Under the pieces are notes generated by a model. That model was not told the origin of the DNA. It saw only the letters and a program-made list of their open reading frames with translations, and searched no databases. The position numbers and the translations under genes are program-made. Below, piece after piece: positions 42,730-52,178 of a DNA stretch of 64,000 nucleotides. Positions within the stretch are counted from its first letter, which is position 1; each line of letters starts with the position of its first letter. Source of the DNA: Oscillospiraceae bacterium (GTDB lineage Bacteria; Bacillota; Clostridia; Oscillospirales; Oscillospiraceae); assembly GCA_015067615.1 (NCBI GenBank), contig SVMD01000002.1:1-64000 (forward strand), written 5' to 3'.

Positions 42730-44082
42730 ATGGCTCCCGAACGAGATGAAATGGAACGCCGCCGCAGAAAGCGGGCTGCCCTGGAGAAAAAGAGACAGGA
42801 AGAGGCCCGGAAGATGCGGCGCAAGCTCATCACTGCCGCGGCGATCTTCGCAGCCTGCGTTGGTCTGGTGATCTACCTGACCCGGGGAAATACCCCCGCC
42901 GCGGACCCCGAAGGTACCGGCCCCGCCACTGACACCTTTACGGCACCCCCCACGGAGCGGGCCACCGAGCCCCCGGACACCCCCACCACCACCATCCACA
43001 TCAAGGCCGCCGGCGACCTGAATGTGACGGATAAGGTGGTCGCCTCAGGTAAGGCCTCCTACGGCGATTACTATGACTATACCCGGGCTTTTCTGGATGT
43101 GGCGGCCCTGATGAGCGAAGCGGACCTGACCCTGATGAATTTCGAGGGCAATCTGGTAGGTCCCCCCTACGGTACCGAAACCGCCTCCGCTCCCCAGGAG
43201 CTGGTCCAGGCCCTGGACGCCATGGGCGTGGACATATTGCAGATGGCCAATTCCTACGCCATCCACAATGGCATTATCGGCCTGAATCAGACCCTGAACA
43301 ATATCCGGGCCGCGGGCATCGAGCCTGTTGGTGCTTTCACCTCTCAGGCGGAATTCCAGGAATCCAAGGGCTACACCATCTGTGATATTCAGGGCATCAA
43401 GGTGGCGGTGGTGGCCTTCACCAAGGGCATGGGCGGCCTGGGCCTCCCGGCAGGCAGTGAGGATTGCGTCAACAAGCTCTATCTGGACTACGACACGGAG
43501 TACAAGAAGATCGATTACGACGGCATCCGGAAGATCCTGAAAAATCTCCGGTCCGAAAAGCCCGACGTGACCATCGCCATGCTCCACTGGGGTATGGAGC
43601 ACAACGACTCTGTGTTCGAATCCCAGCAGGATATTGCCGCTCTGATGTTTGACGAGGGCGTGGATGTGATCCTGGGTACCCATTCCCACATGATCCACGA
43701 GATCGTCCACGACAAGGAGAATAACACTTTGGTTGCCTATTCCCTGGGCGATTTCTTCGGTGATGCCTCCAAAGCCGGTACCAATTATTCTCTGGTGCTG
43801 GATATTCAGATCACCAAGGACAACGAAATGGGCACCACCAAAATCGACGGTTTTACCACCACGCCCATCTACACCCTCTCCGAGACGGAAAACAACGGCT
43901 ATCGCCGGGTAGTCCGCATCGACGAGACCATTGCCGCCTACCAGGTCAATTTTGTGGATAAGGTTACCGGCTCCGCTAAGGACAGCATGGAATATGCCCT
44001 GGAGCGTATTGAAGCCAGAATCGATCCCGCCGCCTGGAAAGCAAAGCAGGAGGCTCAGAAAGCCGCGGAAGAAGCGGGCTGA
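42730..44082 (+). CDS. CapA family membrane-anchored phosphoesterase-like protein
   Basis: A 450-residue protein. A highly charged N-terminal tail (DEMERRRRKRAALEKKRQEE) is followed by one transmembrane helix (about residues 38-55) and a Thr/Pro-rich stalk (about 58-85). The CapA/PGA_cap domain follows, with IKAAGDLNVTDKVV, MNFEGNLVGPP, ILQMANSYAIHNG and HWGMEHNDSVF...GTHSHMIHEI. CapA proteins take part in poly-gamma-glutamate synthesis or act as surface metallophosphatases. No capB/capC is nearby, so capsule synthesis is uncertain. aaaggagg precedes the ATG, and it is monocistronic with its own terminator. Confidence 0.88.
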   Translation: MAPERDEMERRRRKRAALEKKRQEEARKMRRKLITAAAIFAACVGLVIYLTRGNTPAADPEGTGPATDTFTAPPTERATEPPDTPTTTIHIKAAGDLNVTDKVVASGKASYGDYYDYTRAFLDVAALMSEADLTLMNFEGNLVGPPYGTETASAPQELVQALDAMGVDILQMANSYAIHNGIIGLNQTLNNIRAAGIEPVGAFTSQAEFQESKGYTICDIQGIKVAVVAFTKGMGGLGLPAGSEDCVNKLYLDYDTEYKKIDYDGIRKILKNLRSEKPDVTIAMLHWGMEHNDSVFESQQDIAALMFDEGVDVILGTHSHMIHEIVHDKENNTLVAYSLGDFFGDASKAGTNYSLVLDIQITKDNEMGTTKIDGFTTTPIYTLSETENNGYRRVVRIDETIAAYQVNFVDKVTGSAKDSMEYALERIEARIDPAAWKAKQEAQKAAEEAG

Positions 44083-44097
44083 TCATCCGCAATATCC

Positions 44098-44136
44098 CAG
44101 CCGGGAGCGCAAAACGCGCTCCCGGCTGTTTTTTTC
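44098..44136 (+). terminator. Terminator of the capA-like gene
   Basis: Thirteen-base arms cagccgggagcgc / gcgctcccggctg followed by seven T. Confidence 0.94.
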
Positions 44137-44143
44137 TCAGACA

Positions 44144-44334
44144 GATAAATTATCGTTTAGCGCATCAAAGCCTTCCCCTCTGGGGAAGGTGGCACGGCAT
44201 AGCCGTGACGGAAGAGGGTAGCAAAATGTACCGAAATTGCCGCATTTCGGCAAAAGGAAACCTCTCCCACCGCTAACGCGGTCCCCCCTCCCCAAAGGGG
44301 AGGGCATTGCGGCTGCGCCGCTAAATGATAATTT
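44144..44334. mobile_element. MITE-like repeat, diverged ends
   Basis: Left end gataaattatcgttta and right end taaatgataatttt are imperfect inverted repeats of the 12723-12949 type. Inner hairpins gccttcccctctggggaagg and ctccccaaaggggag are visible, together with a ccgcatttcgg segment. No gene is seen. Confidence 0.7.
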
Positions 44335-44356
44335 TCTTCCAAACGAAAACATCTCC

Positions 44357-44385
44357 TTGCCTTTTGACTTTTGTTTGGATATAAT
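44357..44385 (+). promoter_or_regulatory. Promoter of the asparaginase gene
   Basis: TTGCCT (44357-44362), 17-base spacer, TATAAT (44380-44385), 51 bases before the ATG. Confidence 0.75.
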
Positions 44386-44436
44386 AAACTGGATAAGCTG
44401 TGGGCAGAGCCCACTGAATATAAGGAGGTACTCCCC

Positions 44437-45435
44437 ATGCAGGAAAAGAAAAAGATTCTTCTGCTGACCACCGGCGGCACCATTGCCTCTGTACCCGGCG
44501 GCGAGGGCCTGGAACCCCATCGTGCCGAGGTGCTGGAGCGGGAGCTGCAGCAGCTGGGTACTTACTACGACATCACCGTCCGGGACGTGATGTGCCTGGA
44601 TTCCTCCAACATCCGGCCGGAGGAATGGCAGTTCATCGCCACCGAGGTTTTCAATCAGCGCGCCGGCTTTGACGGCGTCGTGGTCTCCCACGGTACCGAC
44701 ACCATGGCCTACACCGCCTCCGCGGTGACTTTCATGCTGCCGGACATCGATGTGCCCGTGGTATTCACCGGCTCCCAGCTGCCCCTGCTGGACGTACTCT
44801 CCGACGGCCCTGACAATCTGCGCACCGCCTTTGCCATGGCCGCCTCCGGAAAACCCGGCGTGTTCCTGGCCTTCGACCGGAAGATCATGCTGGGCTGCCG
44901 GGCCGTGAAGGTCCGGGCCTCCGGCTTCTCCGCCTTTGAGTCCATCAATGCCCGGTATGCCGGCATTGTGAGCAATCTGGGCCTGGTGCTGGATGAGCAG
45001 GTGCTGCCTAAGTGCCAGCGTCCCGCCCGGCTGTGCCCGGAAATCAGCAAGGACGTGTTCCTGCTGAAGCTGACCCCCGGCATGAATCCTGCGGTGTTCG
45101 ATATGCTGGCAGCCATGGGCTACAAGGGCATCGTGGTGGAGGCCTTCGGCCTGGGCGGTATCAATTTCCTGGGCCGGGGCCTGCGGGGCATCCAGCGGGC
45201 CGTGGAGGACGGCATTTCCGTGGTGGTCACCACCCAGTGCCTGTATGATTCCTCCGACCTGCGGGTATATCAGGTGGGCAACAAGCTGCTGGACCTGGGC
45301 GTTGTTCAGGCCCGGGACATGACCAGCGAGGCCGCCATGACCAAGCTCATGTGGGGCCTGGGCCAGGGCTACGGCCAGGCTCAGATCGCCGAGCTGTTCA
45401 GCCAGAACATCGCCGGCGAGATCAGCACCGGCTGA
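44437..45435 (+). CDS. ansA: Type I (cytoplasmic) L-asparaginase
   Basis: A 332-residue asparaginase with no signal peptide. Both threonine active-site motifs are clear: LLTTGGTIASV near the N-terminus and VVSHGTDTMAYTA at about residue 88, plus VFTGSQLP. It converts asparagine to aspartate and ammonia. ATG 44437 is chosen because taaggagg precedes it. It has its own promoter and a likely terminator. Confidence 0.94.
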   Translation: MQEKKKILLLTTGGTIASVPGGEGLEPHRAEVLERELQQLGTYYDITVRDVMCLDSSNIRPEEWQFIATEVFNQRAGFDGVVVSHGTDTMAYTASAVTFMLPDIDVPVVFTGSQLPLLDVLSDGPDNLRTAFAMAASGKPGVFLAFDRKIMLGCRAVKVRASGFSAFESINARYAGIVSNLGLVLDEQVLPKCQRPARLCPEISKDVFLLKLTPGMNPAVFDMLAAMGYKGIVVEAFGLGGINFLGRGLRGIQRAVEDGISVVVTTQCLYDSSDLRVYQVGNKLLDLGVVQARDMTSEAAMTKLMWGLGQGYGQAQIAELFSQNIAGEISTG

Positions 45436-45460
45436 TTGACGTATCCCTGTTTTAAATTGC

Positions 45461-45500
45461 GGAGCCCGGGACGCTTCCGTCCCGGGGTCCTGATCGTTTT
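45461..45500 (+). terminator. Probable terminator of ansA
   Basis: Stem cccgggacg-cttc-cgtcccggg, with TTTTT a few bases further down (45497-45501). Confidence 0.6.
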
Positions 45501-45518
45501 TGGATGGAGGTGGGAAAC

Positions 45519-46466
45519 ATGGGCTTTGAAAGCTTTTTAGGCAACCGGCAGCTGCTGGAAACCCTCAGCGCAGGTCTGGAACGGGGCCATATTTCCCATT
45601 TCTATGTGATTTCCGGCCCCCGGGGGTCGGGCAAGCACACCCTGGCAAGGCTTCTGGCCGCGGCCATCCTCTGTGAGGGCCGGGACAAGCCCTGCCTCAG
45701 CTGCGGTCCCTGCCGGAAGCTGCTTGGAAACAACCATCCGGACTTCATCACCGTGGAGGACCCGGAGCACAAAAACGTGGCGGTAAAGATTGTCCGGCAG
45801 TTCCGGGAGGATGTGTTCATCCGGCCCAACGAGGCGGCCTACAAGATCTACCTGTTCCCCCAGGAGCTGGGCATCGAGGGCCAGAACGCCCTTTTGAAAA
45901 TTCTGGAGGAGCCGCCGGCCTACGGCGTGTTCATCCTGCTCACCGACAATCCGGAAAAGCTGCTGCCCACGGTCCGGTCCCGGTGCACGGAGCTGAAGCT
46001 CACCGCCCTGCCGGAGAAGATCCTGCACCGGCAGCTGCGCCTGGATTTCCCCCAGGCCTCCCAGGAGGATATTACCTCCGCCATGGAGCGCAGCGGCGGT
46101 TTTTACGGCCAGGCGAAGGAAATTTTGCAGGAGGGGGATACCCTGCCCCCCCAGACCGAGAGCTTTGTCCGGTGCTTTGCGGGCAAGGATTTCCTGGGAC
46201 TGGCCCAGACCCTGGCTCCCATGGAAAAATGGAAGCGGGACGCCCTGGCGGATATCCTGCAAAACTGGCTGGAGCTGACGGAGCAGGCCCTGGCCTGCCG
46301 CATCGGCGGCGTCCGGGCGGGCAAGCTGGCCCGGACCATTGCCGACAGCCGCAGCAGCAGCGAGATCATGACCGCGGTGAAGGCACTGAGCAAGGCCCTG
46401 GATTACTGCAGAAGCAATGTGTCCCCCGGCGCCGTCTGCGGATGGCTCCAGTGGGCGCTGAGATAA
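45519..46466 (+). CDS. holB: DNA polymerase III delta' subunit
   Basis: A 315-residue clamp-loader subunit. It has GPRGSGKHTLARLLAAAILC, a zinc-binding CLSCGPCRKLLGNNHPDF, YKIYLFPQELGIEGQNALLKILEEPP (Walker B-like region) and TVRSRCTELKL (sensor 1 SRC motif). I start at ATG 45519; ATG 45504 would overlap the ggaggtggg ribosome site. It is followed by ricT, an association also seen in Bacillus (holB-yaaT), near the origin. Confidence 0.92.
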   Translation: MGFESFLGNRQLLETLSAGLERGHISHFYVISGPRGSGKHTLARLLAAAILCEGRDKPCLSCGPCRKLLGNNHPDFITVEDPEHKNVAVKIVRQFREDVFIRPNEAAYKIYLFPQELGIEGQNALLKILEEPPAYGVFILLTDNPEKLLPTVRSRCTELKLTALPEKILHRQLRLDFPQASQEDITSAMERSGGFYGQAKEILQEGDTLPPQTESFVRCFAGKDFLGLAQTLAPMEKWKRDALADILQNWLELTEQALACRIGGVRAGKLARTIADSRSSSEIMTAVKALSKALDYCRSNVSPGAVCGWLQWALR

Positions 46467-46506
46467 ATGAATGCATCATGCATAACGCAAAATGCATAAT
46501 GAAGGA
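46466..46506. repeat. Short gcat-rich direct repeats
   Basis: tgaatgcatcatgcataacg followed by caaaatgcataatgaagg between holB and ricT; it resembles the decayed tandem-unit tracts elsewhere in the window. Confidence 0.4.
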
Positions 46507-46515
46507 GCAAGACCA

Positions 46516-47814
46516 ATGGAAGAGCAAATTTTAAATCCGGAGCAGGAAGCTGCCCCCAGCCCCGACACTGCGGTGGAGGTGGTGGACATTCAGTTCCGCC
46601 CCGGTCAGAAAATCTATTTCTTTGATCCCGACGGCGCCCAGTTTGCTGCCGGGGACCATGTGATCATCGATACCGCCCGGGGCGCCGAGTTCGGCTTCGT
46701 CACCGGCGGCAATCATACCATCCCCATGAAGGATGTGGTGGCACCCCTGCGCAAGGTGATCCGCAAGGCCACCGCCCAGGATGAAAAGACCAACACGGAA
46801 AACCGGGCCAAAGAAGCCCGGGCCTATGAGGTCTGTTTGCAGAAGATCGAGGCCCACGGCCTGGATATGCAGCTGGTGTCTGCCGAGTACGCCTTCGACG
46901 GCAGCAAGATCCTGTTCTATTTCACCGCCGATGAGCGGGTGGATTTCCGGGAGCTGGTGAAGAATCTGGCATCCGTATTCCACACCCGCATCGAGCTGCG
47001 GCAGATCGGCGTCCGGGACAAGGCCAAGATGGTTGGCGGCCTGGGCATCTGCGGCCGGCCCTTCTGCTGCGCCAGCTTTTTGGAGGATTTCCAGCCCGTG
47101 TCCATCAAGATGGCCAAGACCCAGAACCTTTCCTTGAATCCCACCAAGATCTCCGGCACCTGCGGCCGGCTCATGTGCTGCCTGAAGTACGAGCAGGAGG
47201 CCTATGAGGATCTGATCCGCAACAGCCCCAAGATGGACTCCTTCGTGGATACCCCCGAGGGCCGGGGCACCGTCACCGATGTGGACCTGCTGCGCAGCCG
47301 GGTGAAGGTGCGCATGGAGGATTCCCCCGAGACCATGACCTGGTTTAAAAATGCCGACATTGCCGTGCTGCGCAACGGCAAGGCCAAGAAGAACGATCCC
47401 CCCATCCCCGTGGATCTGGCCCCCATCTCCGGCTCCGGCAAGCGGCCCCGCCGGGAGGAGCCGGAAGAGAAGCTGTTCCTGGACCCCATTAAGTTCCGCT
47501 ACAGCACCGAGACCCTGGTGGAGGAAAATCCGGAGCCCCGGGAGGAGCCTGCACAGCCCCAGGAGAGCCCGGAGACCAAGCCCCGCCGCAATCGTCACGG
47601 CCGCAGAGGCCAGGGCGAAAAGCAGGAGCTGACGGAAAAGAAGCAGGAAGAAGCCAAACCGGAAAAGAAAGAGCGCCGGGAGAAGGAGCCCAAAGAGACT
47701 TCCCAGGCTCCGGAGCAGAAGGAAGCTGCCGAAGCCGGTGAAGCAAAAAAGACTCACCGCCGGCGCCCCAACTACCGCCGCAACCGCAAAAACAAGCCCT
47801 CCTCTGAAGGCTGA
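46516..47814 (+). CDS. ricT: PSP1-domain protein RicT (YaaT)
   Basis: A 432-residue protein. The PSP1 core (residues about 30-290) has PIKVVDVQF-like VVDIQFRPGQKIYFFDPDG, then CGRPFCCASFLEDF and SGTCGRLMCCLKYE, whose cysteines ligate the Fe-S cluster in the Bacillus RicAFT complex. That complex stimulates RNase Y-dependent mRNA processing. An unusually long, highly charged C-terminal tail (about residues 300-432, many Glu/Lys/Pro/Arg) ends with RRPNYRRNRKN. ATG 46516 follows aaggagc. Confidence 0.9.
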   Translation: MEEQILNPEQEAAPSPDTAVEVVDIQFRPGQKIYFFDPDGAQFAAGDHVIIDTARGAEFGFVTGGNHTIPMKDVVAPLRKVIRKATAQDEKTNTENRAKEARAYEVCLQKIEAHGLDMQLVSAEYAFDGSKILFYFTADERVDFRELVKNLASVFHTRIELRQIGVRDKAKMVGGLGICGRPFCCASFLEDFQPVSIKMAKTQNLSLNPTKISGTCGRLMCCLKYEQEAYEDLIRNSPKMDSFVDTPEGRGTVTDVDLLRSRVKVRMEDSPETMTWFKNADIAVLRNGKAKKNDPPIPVDLAPISGSGKRPRREEPEEKLFLDPIKFRYSTETLVEENPEPREEPAQPQESPETKPRRNRHGRRGQGEKQELTEKKQEEAKPEKKERREKEPKETSQAPEQKEAAEAGEAKKTHRRRPNYRRNRKNKPSSEG

Positions 47815-47852
47815 TACTGCCCCTGACAGAGAAAAAGGAGAACAAAAAAAGA

Positions 47853-49943
47853 ATGAAATCCATGTTCGCCAAAAAAATCCGGTTCCCCGGCTGGCTGTTC
47901 CTGATCGGAATGTCGCTGTATGTGGAGCTTCTCTTATTTATCTGGACCGCCGACGCCTTTGTTTCCGGACGTCTGGCAGCCATTGGGGTATTCGCTCTGG
48001 CCTTCGGATGCTGCCTGGGTGTGATCACCAGCCTGTTTTCTGAAAAAGCAGAAAAATGGGTAACCGTGGTTCTGGGCGCTGTGCTGGGCGTTCTGTGCCT
48101 GCTGGAGTTTTTTATCCACGATGCTTTCAGCGTGTTTATGCCCCTGATCAGCGTCTTTGCCACAGCCGAGGGCGTCGCCACCGGCTACACCAGCACCATT
48201 GCCTCCCTGCTGCTGACCAATATCTGGCGCATTGTTCTGGTGCTGCTGCCTGTGATCCTTTTCGCGGTGTTCTCCGAAGGTACCCATAGGGGCTGGAAGC
48301 GGAGCATTGCCCTGGCCCTCTGCGGGGCGCTGCTCTACGGCGGCGGCATCGGCCTGGTAAATGCCGTGGGTCTGGATACCGCGCAGCTTTCCGCCGCGGC
48401 CAATTTTGACGGCACCGTACACTCCTTCGGTCTGAGCATGGGTCTGGTGATGGATCTCAGCGGCGGTGCCGCCGTGGGCGACAGCGGTATGGATTTCGAT
48501 ATTCCGGAGCAGACCACTGCCCCGGAGGAAACCACCGAGCCCCGGCAGACCGATGCGCCCGGGGAAACCACCGTACCCCAGGATACCACGGCACCCCAGG
48601 AAACTACGGAACCTACGCAGCCGCCCGTGGTCTATGAGCCCCACGCCTACGACCTGGACTTTGCCGCCCTGGCTGAGACGGAATCCAGGGATGGCATCGC
48701 CAAGCTCCACCGGTATCTGTCCTCCCTGACCCCGGACATGGAAAACGAGTACACCGGTCTGTTCGAAGGCAAGAATCTGATTCTCATCACTGCCGAAGCC
48801 TTCTCCGGCAAGGTGATCGATCCCGAACTGACCCCCACATTGTACAGGATGGCCACCGAGGGCATCCACTTCACCGACTACTATCACCAGCTCTGGGGCT
48901 GCGGCACCACCGGCGGTGAGTTTGCCAATCTGACCAGTGTCGTTCCCTTCGGCGGCACCACCACCATGATGGAGGCTGTAGAGCAGGACCTGTTCCTGAC
49001 CATGGGCAACCAGCTGCAGAAGCAGGGCTATTCCTCCGCCGCCTTCCACAACAACGACCACACCTACTACAACCGCCACAAGACCCATACCGAGCTGGGT
49101 TACGACATTTTCTATGCCTACGGCAACGGCATGGAGGAGGAGCTGACTCACAAGGGCTGGACCTGCTCCGACGAGGAGATGTTCCAGGTTACCCTGCCCG
49201 ACTATATCGACAAGGCACCCTTCAGCCTGTACTATATGACCGTCAGCGCCCACTCTCCCTATTCCACGGACGGCAACAGAATGTCCAAAAAGAATTTTGA
49301 CAAAGTGGAGGACCTGCCCTACTCCGATTTCGTCAAGGGCTATATCGCCGCCAATCTGGAAATCGAGCTGGCCATGAAGTACACCATTGAACAGTTGGAG
49401 GCAGCGGGAATTGCCGATGACACCGTTATCGTCATCTCCACCGACCACTATCCCTACGGCCTGGCGCCCAGCGAGACCTGGGGCAGTCGTGACTACATGT
49501 CAGAGCTCTACGGCAAGAACTGGCACACCGATTTCACCCGTGACAGCAATTCCCTGATCATCTGGAGCGGCTGTCTGGAGGATATGGATCTGGTGGTGGA
49601 CGATCCCGTCAGCGCCCTGGATATCCTGCCCACCCTGTCCAACCTCTTCGGTCTGGAGTATGACTCCCGGCTGATGGTGGGCCGGGATGTGTTCTCCGAC
49701 TCCGAGCCCCTGGTGTTCTGGCCCCTGAGCTACAGCTGGAAGACCGACAAGGGCACTTATGACGCTACCTCCGGCAGCTTTACTCCCACAGAGGGCGCCG
49801 AGGTGGATGAAAGCTATGTCGAGCGCATCTCCAGCATCGTCAAAAACAAGACCGTCTATTCCCGCGGTGTTCAGACGAACAATTACTTCAGTGTCATCAG
49901 CGACCTGCGGAAAGCTGCTGAGGAAACCGTCCCCGCCGAATAA
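47853..49943 (+). CDS. LTA synthase-family membrane sulfatase-like enzyme
   Basis: A 696-residue protein. The N-terminal part has five hydrophobic helices (within residues 12-175). A Thr/Pro/Glu-rich stalk (about 212-258, PEETTEPRQTDAPGETT type) and an extracellular alkaline-phosphatase-like domain (from LILITAEAFSGKVIDPELTPTLYRM) follow. In WGCGTTGGEFANLTSV the first or second Thr should be the nucleophile; HTYYNRH and STDHYPYG supply metal ligands. Such enzymes polymerise glycerol-phosphate or transfer phosphate head groups to glycolipids or cell-wall polymers. aaaggag precedes the ATG. Substrate is not determined from sequence. Confidence 0.88.
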   Translation: MKSMFAKKIRFPGWLFLIGMSLYVELLLFIWTADAFVSGRLAAIGVFALAFGCCLGVITSLFSEKAEKWVTVVLGAVLGVLCLLEFFIHDAFSVFMPLISVFATAEGVATGYTSTIASLLLTNIWRIVLVLLPVILFAVFSEGTHRGWKRSIALALCGALLYGGGIGLVNAVGLDTAQLSAAANFDGTVHSFGLSMGLVMDLSGGAAVGDSGMDFDIPEQTTAPEETTEPRQTDAPGETTVPQDTTAPQETTEPTQPPVVYEPHAYDLDFAALAETESRDGIAKLHRYLSSLTPDMENEYTGLFEGKNLILITAEAFSGKVIDPELTPTLYRMATEGIHFTDYYHQLWGCGTTGGEFANLTSVVPFGGTTTMMEAVEQDLFLTMGNQLQKQGYSSAAFHNNDHTYYNRHKTHTELGYDIFYAYGNGMEEELTHKGWTCSDEEMFQVTLPDYIDKAPFSLYYMTVSAHSPYSTDGNRMSKKNFDKVEDLPYSDFVKGYIAANLEIELAMKYTIEQLEAAGIADDTVIVISTDHYPYGLAPSETWGSRDYMSELYGKNWHTDFTRDSNSLIIWSGCLEDMDLVVDDPVSALDILPTLSNLFGLEYDSRLMVGRDVFSDSEPLVFWPLSYSWKTDKGTYDATSGSFTPTEGAEVDESYVERISSIVKNKTVYSRGVQTNNYFSVISDLRKAAEETVPAE

Positions 49944-49948
49944 TTGGA

Positions 49949-49985
49949 TTTCCCGAAGGAAACGCCTCCTTCGGGGAATTTCTAT
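49949..49985 (+). terminator. Terminator of the LTA-synthase-like gene
   Basis: tttcccgaagga / tccttcggggaa stem followed by TTTCTATTTT. Confidence 0.82.
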
Positions 49986-50007
49986 TTTCTGGAAAAGCAA
50001 AAAGTCA

Positions 50008-50036
50008 TTGCAATACGCATCGAATTGCGCTAAAAT
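50008..50036 (+). promoter_or_regulatory. Promoter of the RDD-family gene
   Basis: TTGCAA (50008-50013), 17-base spacer, TAAAAT (50031-50036). Confidence 0.78.
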
Positions 50037-50102
50037 AAACTGGATGGACTATGGGCAAAACTGCCTGTTTCCCGGAACCCTTTGCAAATTTGGAGATATA
50101 CT

Positions 50103-50864
50103 ATGGCAACTGACCTGCAAAAAGCAAGCATCTGGAAGCGGATCTCCGCCTGGCTCTTCGACGGCATTCTCTTTGGAATCCTGGCGGTGGCGGCGGGGGT
50201 GATGCTGTCCTGGGCCCTGGGCTACGACGGCTATGCGCAGCAGCTGGAGCAAGGCTATGCGAAATACGAATCGGAATATGGCGTGACCTTCGAAATTTCC
50301 CAGGCGGAATTTGAGGCCATGACCGAAGCGGAGCGGGTAAATTACAATGCCGCCTACGAGGCCCTCATCGCCGATACAGATGCCATGTACGCCTACAACA
50401 TGATGATGAATCTGACCCTGGTGGTCCTGTCCCTGGCCATCCTCATGGCGGTGGCGGTGATCGAGTGGCTGATCCCTATGAAGCTGGGCAACGGCCAGAC
50501 CCCGGGCAAGAAGATCTTCGGTCTGTGCCTGATGCGTACCGACGGCGTGATGCTCAACAATATGCAGCTGTTCACCCGGAGTCTGCTGGGCAAGTATACC
50601 GTGGAGACCATGATCCCGGTGCTGATCATCCTGATGATCTACTGGGGCACCATGGGTGTCATGGGCACCCTGGTTCTGGCGGTGCTGCTGCTTACGCAGC
50701 TGGGCTGCCTGCTGTTCACCCGGACCAATTCCGCCATTCACGACCTGATGGCAGGCACCGTGGTGGTGGATTACGGCAGCCAGACCATTTTTAAAACCAC
50801 CGAGGACCTGATCGCCTACCAGAAGAAGGTAGCCGCCGACCGGGCTGCCCGGGCGATCTATTAA
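50103..50864 (+). CDS. RDD family membrane protein
   Basis: A 253-residue RDD protein. The N-terminal signature WKRISAWLFDGILFG contains the conserved Arg and first Asp in the first helix. Further helices are MMMNLTLVVLSLAILMAVAV, MIPVLIILMIYWG and TLVLAVLLLTQLGCLLF, with the third conserved Asp region in SAIHDLMAGTVVV. The loop between helices 1 and 2 is acidic and long (about residues 40-90). Function of the family is unclear (some act as ion transporters). Start ATG 50103 follows ttggaga. Confidence 0.85.
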   Translation: MATDLQKASIWKRISAWLFDGILFGILAVAAGVMLSWALGYDGYAQQLEQGYAKYESEYGVTFEISQAEFEAMTEAERVNYNAAYEALIADTDAMYAYNMMMNLTLVVLSLAILMAVAVIEWLIPMKLGNGQTPGKKIFGLCLMRTDGVMLNNMQLFTRSLLGKYTVETMIPVLIILMIYWGTMGVMGTLVLAVLLLTQLGCLLFTRTNSAIHDLMAGTVVVDYGSQTIFKTTEDLIAYQKKVAADRAARAIY

Positions 50865-50865
50865 A

Positions 50866-51010
50866 ACCTTCCCCCTGGGGGGAAGGTGGCTCGAAGAGCC
50901 GGATGAGGGGACCGCAGTTGGACCACCGAAAGATTTATAAAAATATGCGTATGAGTCCCCTCATCAGTCACAGCTTTGCTGTGCCAGCTTCCCCCAGGGG
51001 GAAGCTATAT
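50866..51010. repeat. Palindromic dispersed repeat (core family copy)
   Basis: Left aaccttccccctggggggaa and right agcttcccccagggggaagc hairpins, with ggatgagggg at one side and cccctcatcagtcac at the other forming the outer palindrome. It lies before the ABC importer operon. Confidence 0.7.
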
Positions 51011-51076
51011 TGGCGCTGCCGCGCCGGTGCAAACCTTGTAAGAAAATAAATTAACATAGACAGGAAGGGAATTTGT

Positions 51077-52177
51077 ATGAAAGTTGTTCTGCAAAATTTG
51101 ACCAAAATCTTCCCCAGCCGGGACAAGAAGGCCGGTAAAGAAGTGGTTGCCGTCAATGATTTCACCTTTGAGATCCCCGACGGCAAGCTCATCGGCCTCC
51201 TGGGCCCCTCCGGCTGCGGTAAGTCCACCACGCTGTACATGATCTCCGGCCTCCAGAAGCCCACCTCCGGCAAGATCTTCTTCGGCGATGACGACGTCAC
51301 CGAGCTGAGTACCGAGAACCGGGGCATCGGCCTGGTGTTCCAGAACTACGCCCTGTATCCCCACATGACCGTGAAGCAGAACATCCTCTTCCCCCTGCAG
51401 AACCTGAAGGGCGCGGACAAGATGACCAAGGAAGCCATGGACCAGCGGGCCCACTGGGCCGCCAGCCTGGTGCAGATCGATGATCTGATGGACCGTAAGC
51501 CCAGTGAGATGTCCGGCGGTCAGCAGCAGCGTGTGGCCATCGCCCGGGCCCTGGTGAAGATGCCCCGGGTCCTGCTGCTGGACGAGCCCCTTTCCAATCT
51601 GGACGCCCGTCTGCGGCTCCAGACCCGTGAGGAGATCCGCCGGATCCAGCGGGAAACCGGCATCACCACCATTTTCGTCACCCACGACCAGGAGGAGGCC
51701 ATGTCCATCTCCGATATGATCGTGGTCATGAAGCTGGGCGTGGTCCAGCAGATCGGCAAGCCCCAGAATGTCTACGACGATCCTGTAAATCTGTTCGTTG
51801 CCAAGTTCCTGGGCACCCCTCCCATCAACGTGCTGGAGGGCAATATCAAGGGCGGCAAGCTGTACATCGGCCAGGATGCCGTTCTGGATGTGTCTGCCCC
51901 CGACCAGGAGGTGTTCGTGGGTATCCGTCCCGAGGGCTTTGAGCTGGATGACAACGGCGCGCTGCACTGCAAGCTTTCCAACGTGGAGGTCATGGGCCGT
52001 GACGTGAGCATCGTCTCCACCAATCCTGCCTCCTGCAACCCCGTCATCCGCTCCATCATCAACGCGGACAACAAGGTGGACATCACCGCCGGTGAAGTCC
52101 GCTACAGTCTGAAGCCCCACAAGGTGTTCCTCTTCAACAAAGAAACCGAGGAGCGCATCCGCTGCGAGGTGAAGTAA
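51077..52177 (+). CDS. ABC importer ATP-binding protein, MalK/UgpC type
   Basis: A 366-residue ATPase. The Walker A motif LLGPSGCGKSTTLYM is at about residue 40, a Q-loop VFQNYALYPHMT, the signature MSGGQQQRVAIARALVK, Walker B VLLLDEPLSNLDARL and the H-loop FVTHDQEEAM follow. A C-terminal TOBE/MOP regulatory domain completes the CUT1 subfamily form. It powers an importer normally specific for oligosaccharides or glycerol-3-phosphate-type solutes. It leads an operon with two permeases, a binding protein and two more lipoproteins. aggaaggg precedes the ATG. Confidence 0.95.
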   Translation: MKVVLQNLTKIFPSRDKKAGKEVVAVNDFTFEIPDGKLIGLLGPSGCGKSTTLYMISGLQKPTSGKIFFGDDDVTELSTENRGIGLVFQNYALYPHMTVKQNILFPLQNLKGADKMTKEAMDQRAHWAASLVQIDDLMDRKPSEMSGGQQQRVAIARALVKMPRVLLLDEPLSNLDARLRLQTREEIRRIQRETGITTIFVTHDQEEAMSISDMIVVMKLGVVQQIGKPQNVYDDPVNLFVAKFLGTPPINVLEGNIKGGKLYIGQDAVLDVSAPDQEVFVGIRPEGFELDDNGALHCKLSNVEVMGRDVSIVSTNPASCNPVIRSIINADNKVDITAGEVRYSLKPHKVFLFNKETEERIRCEVK

Positions 52178-52178
52178 T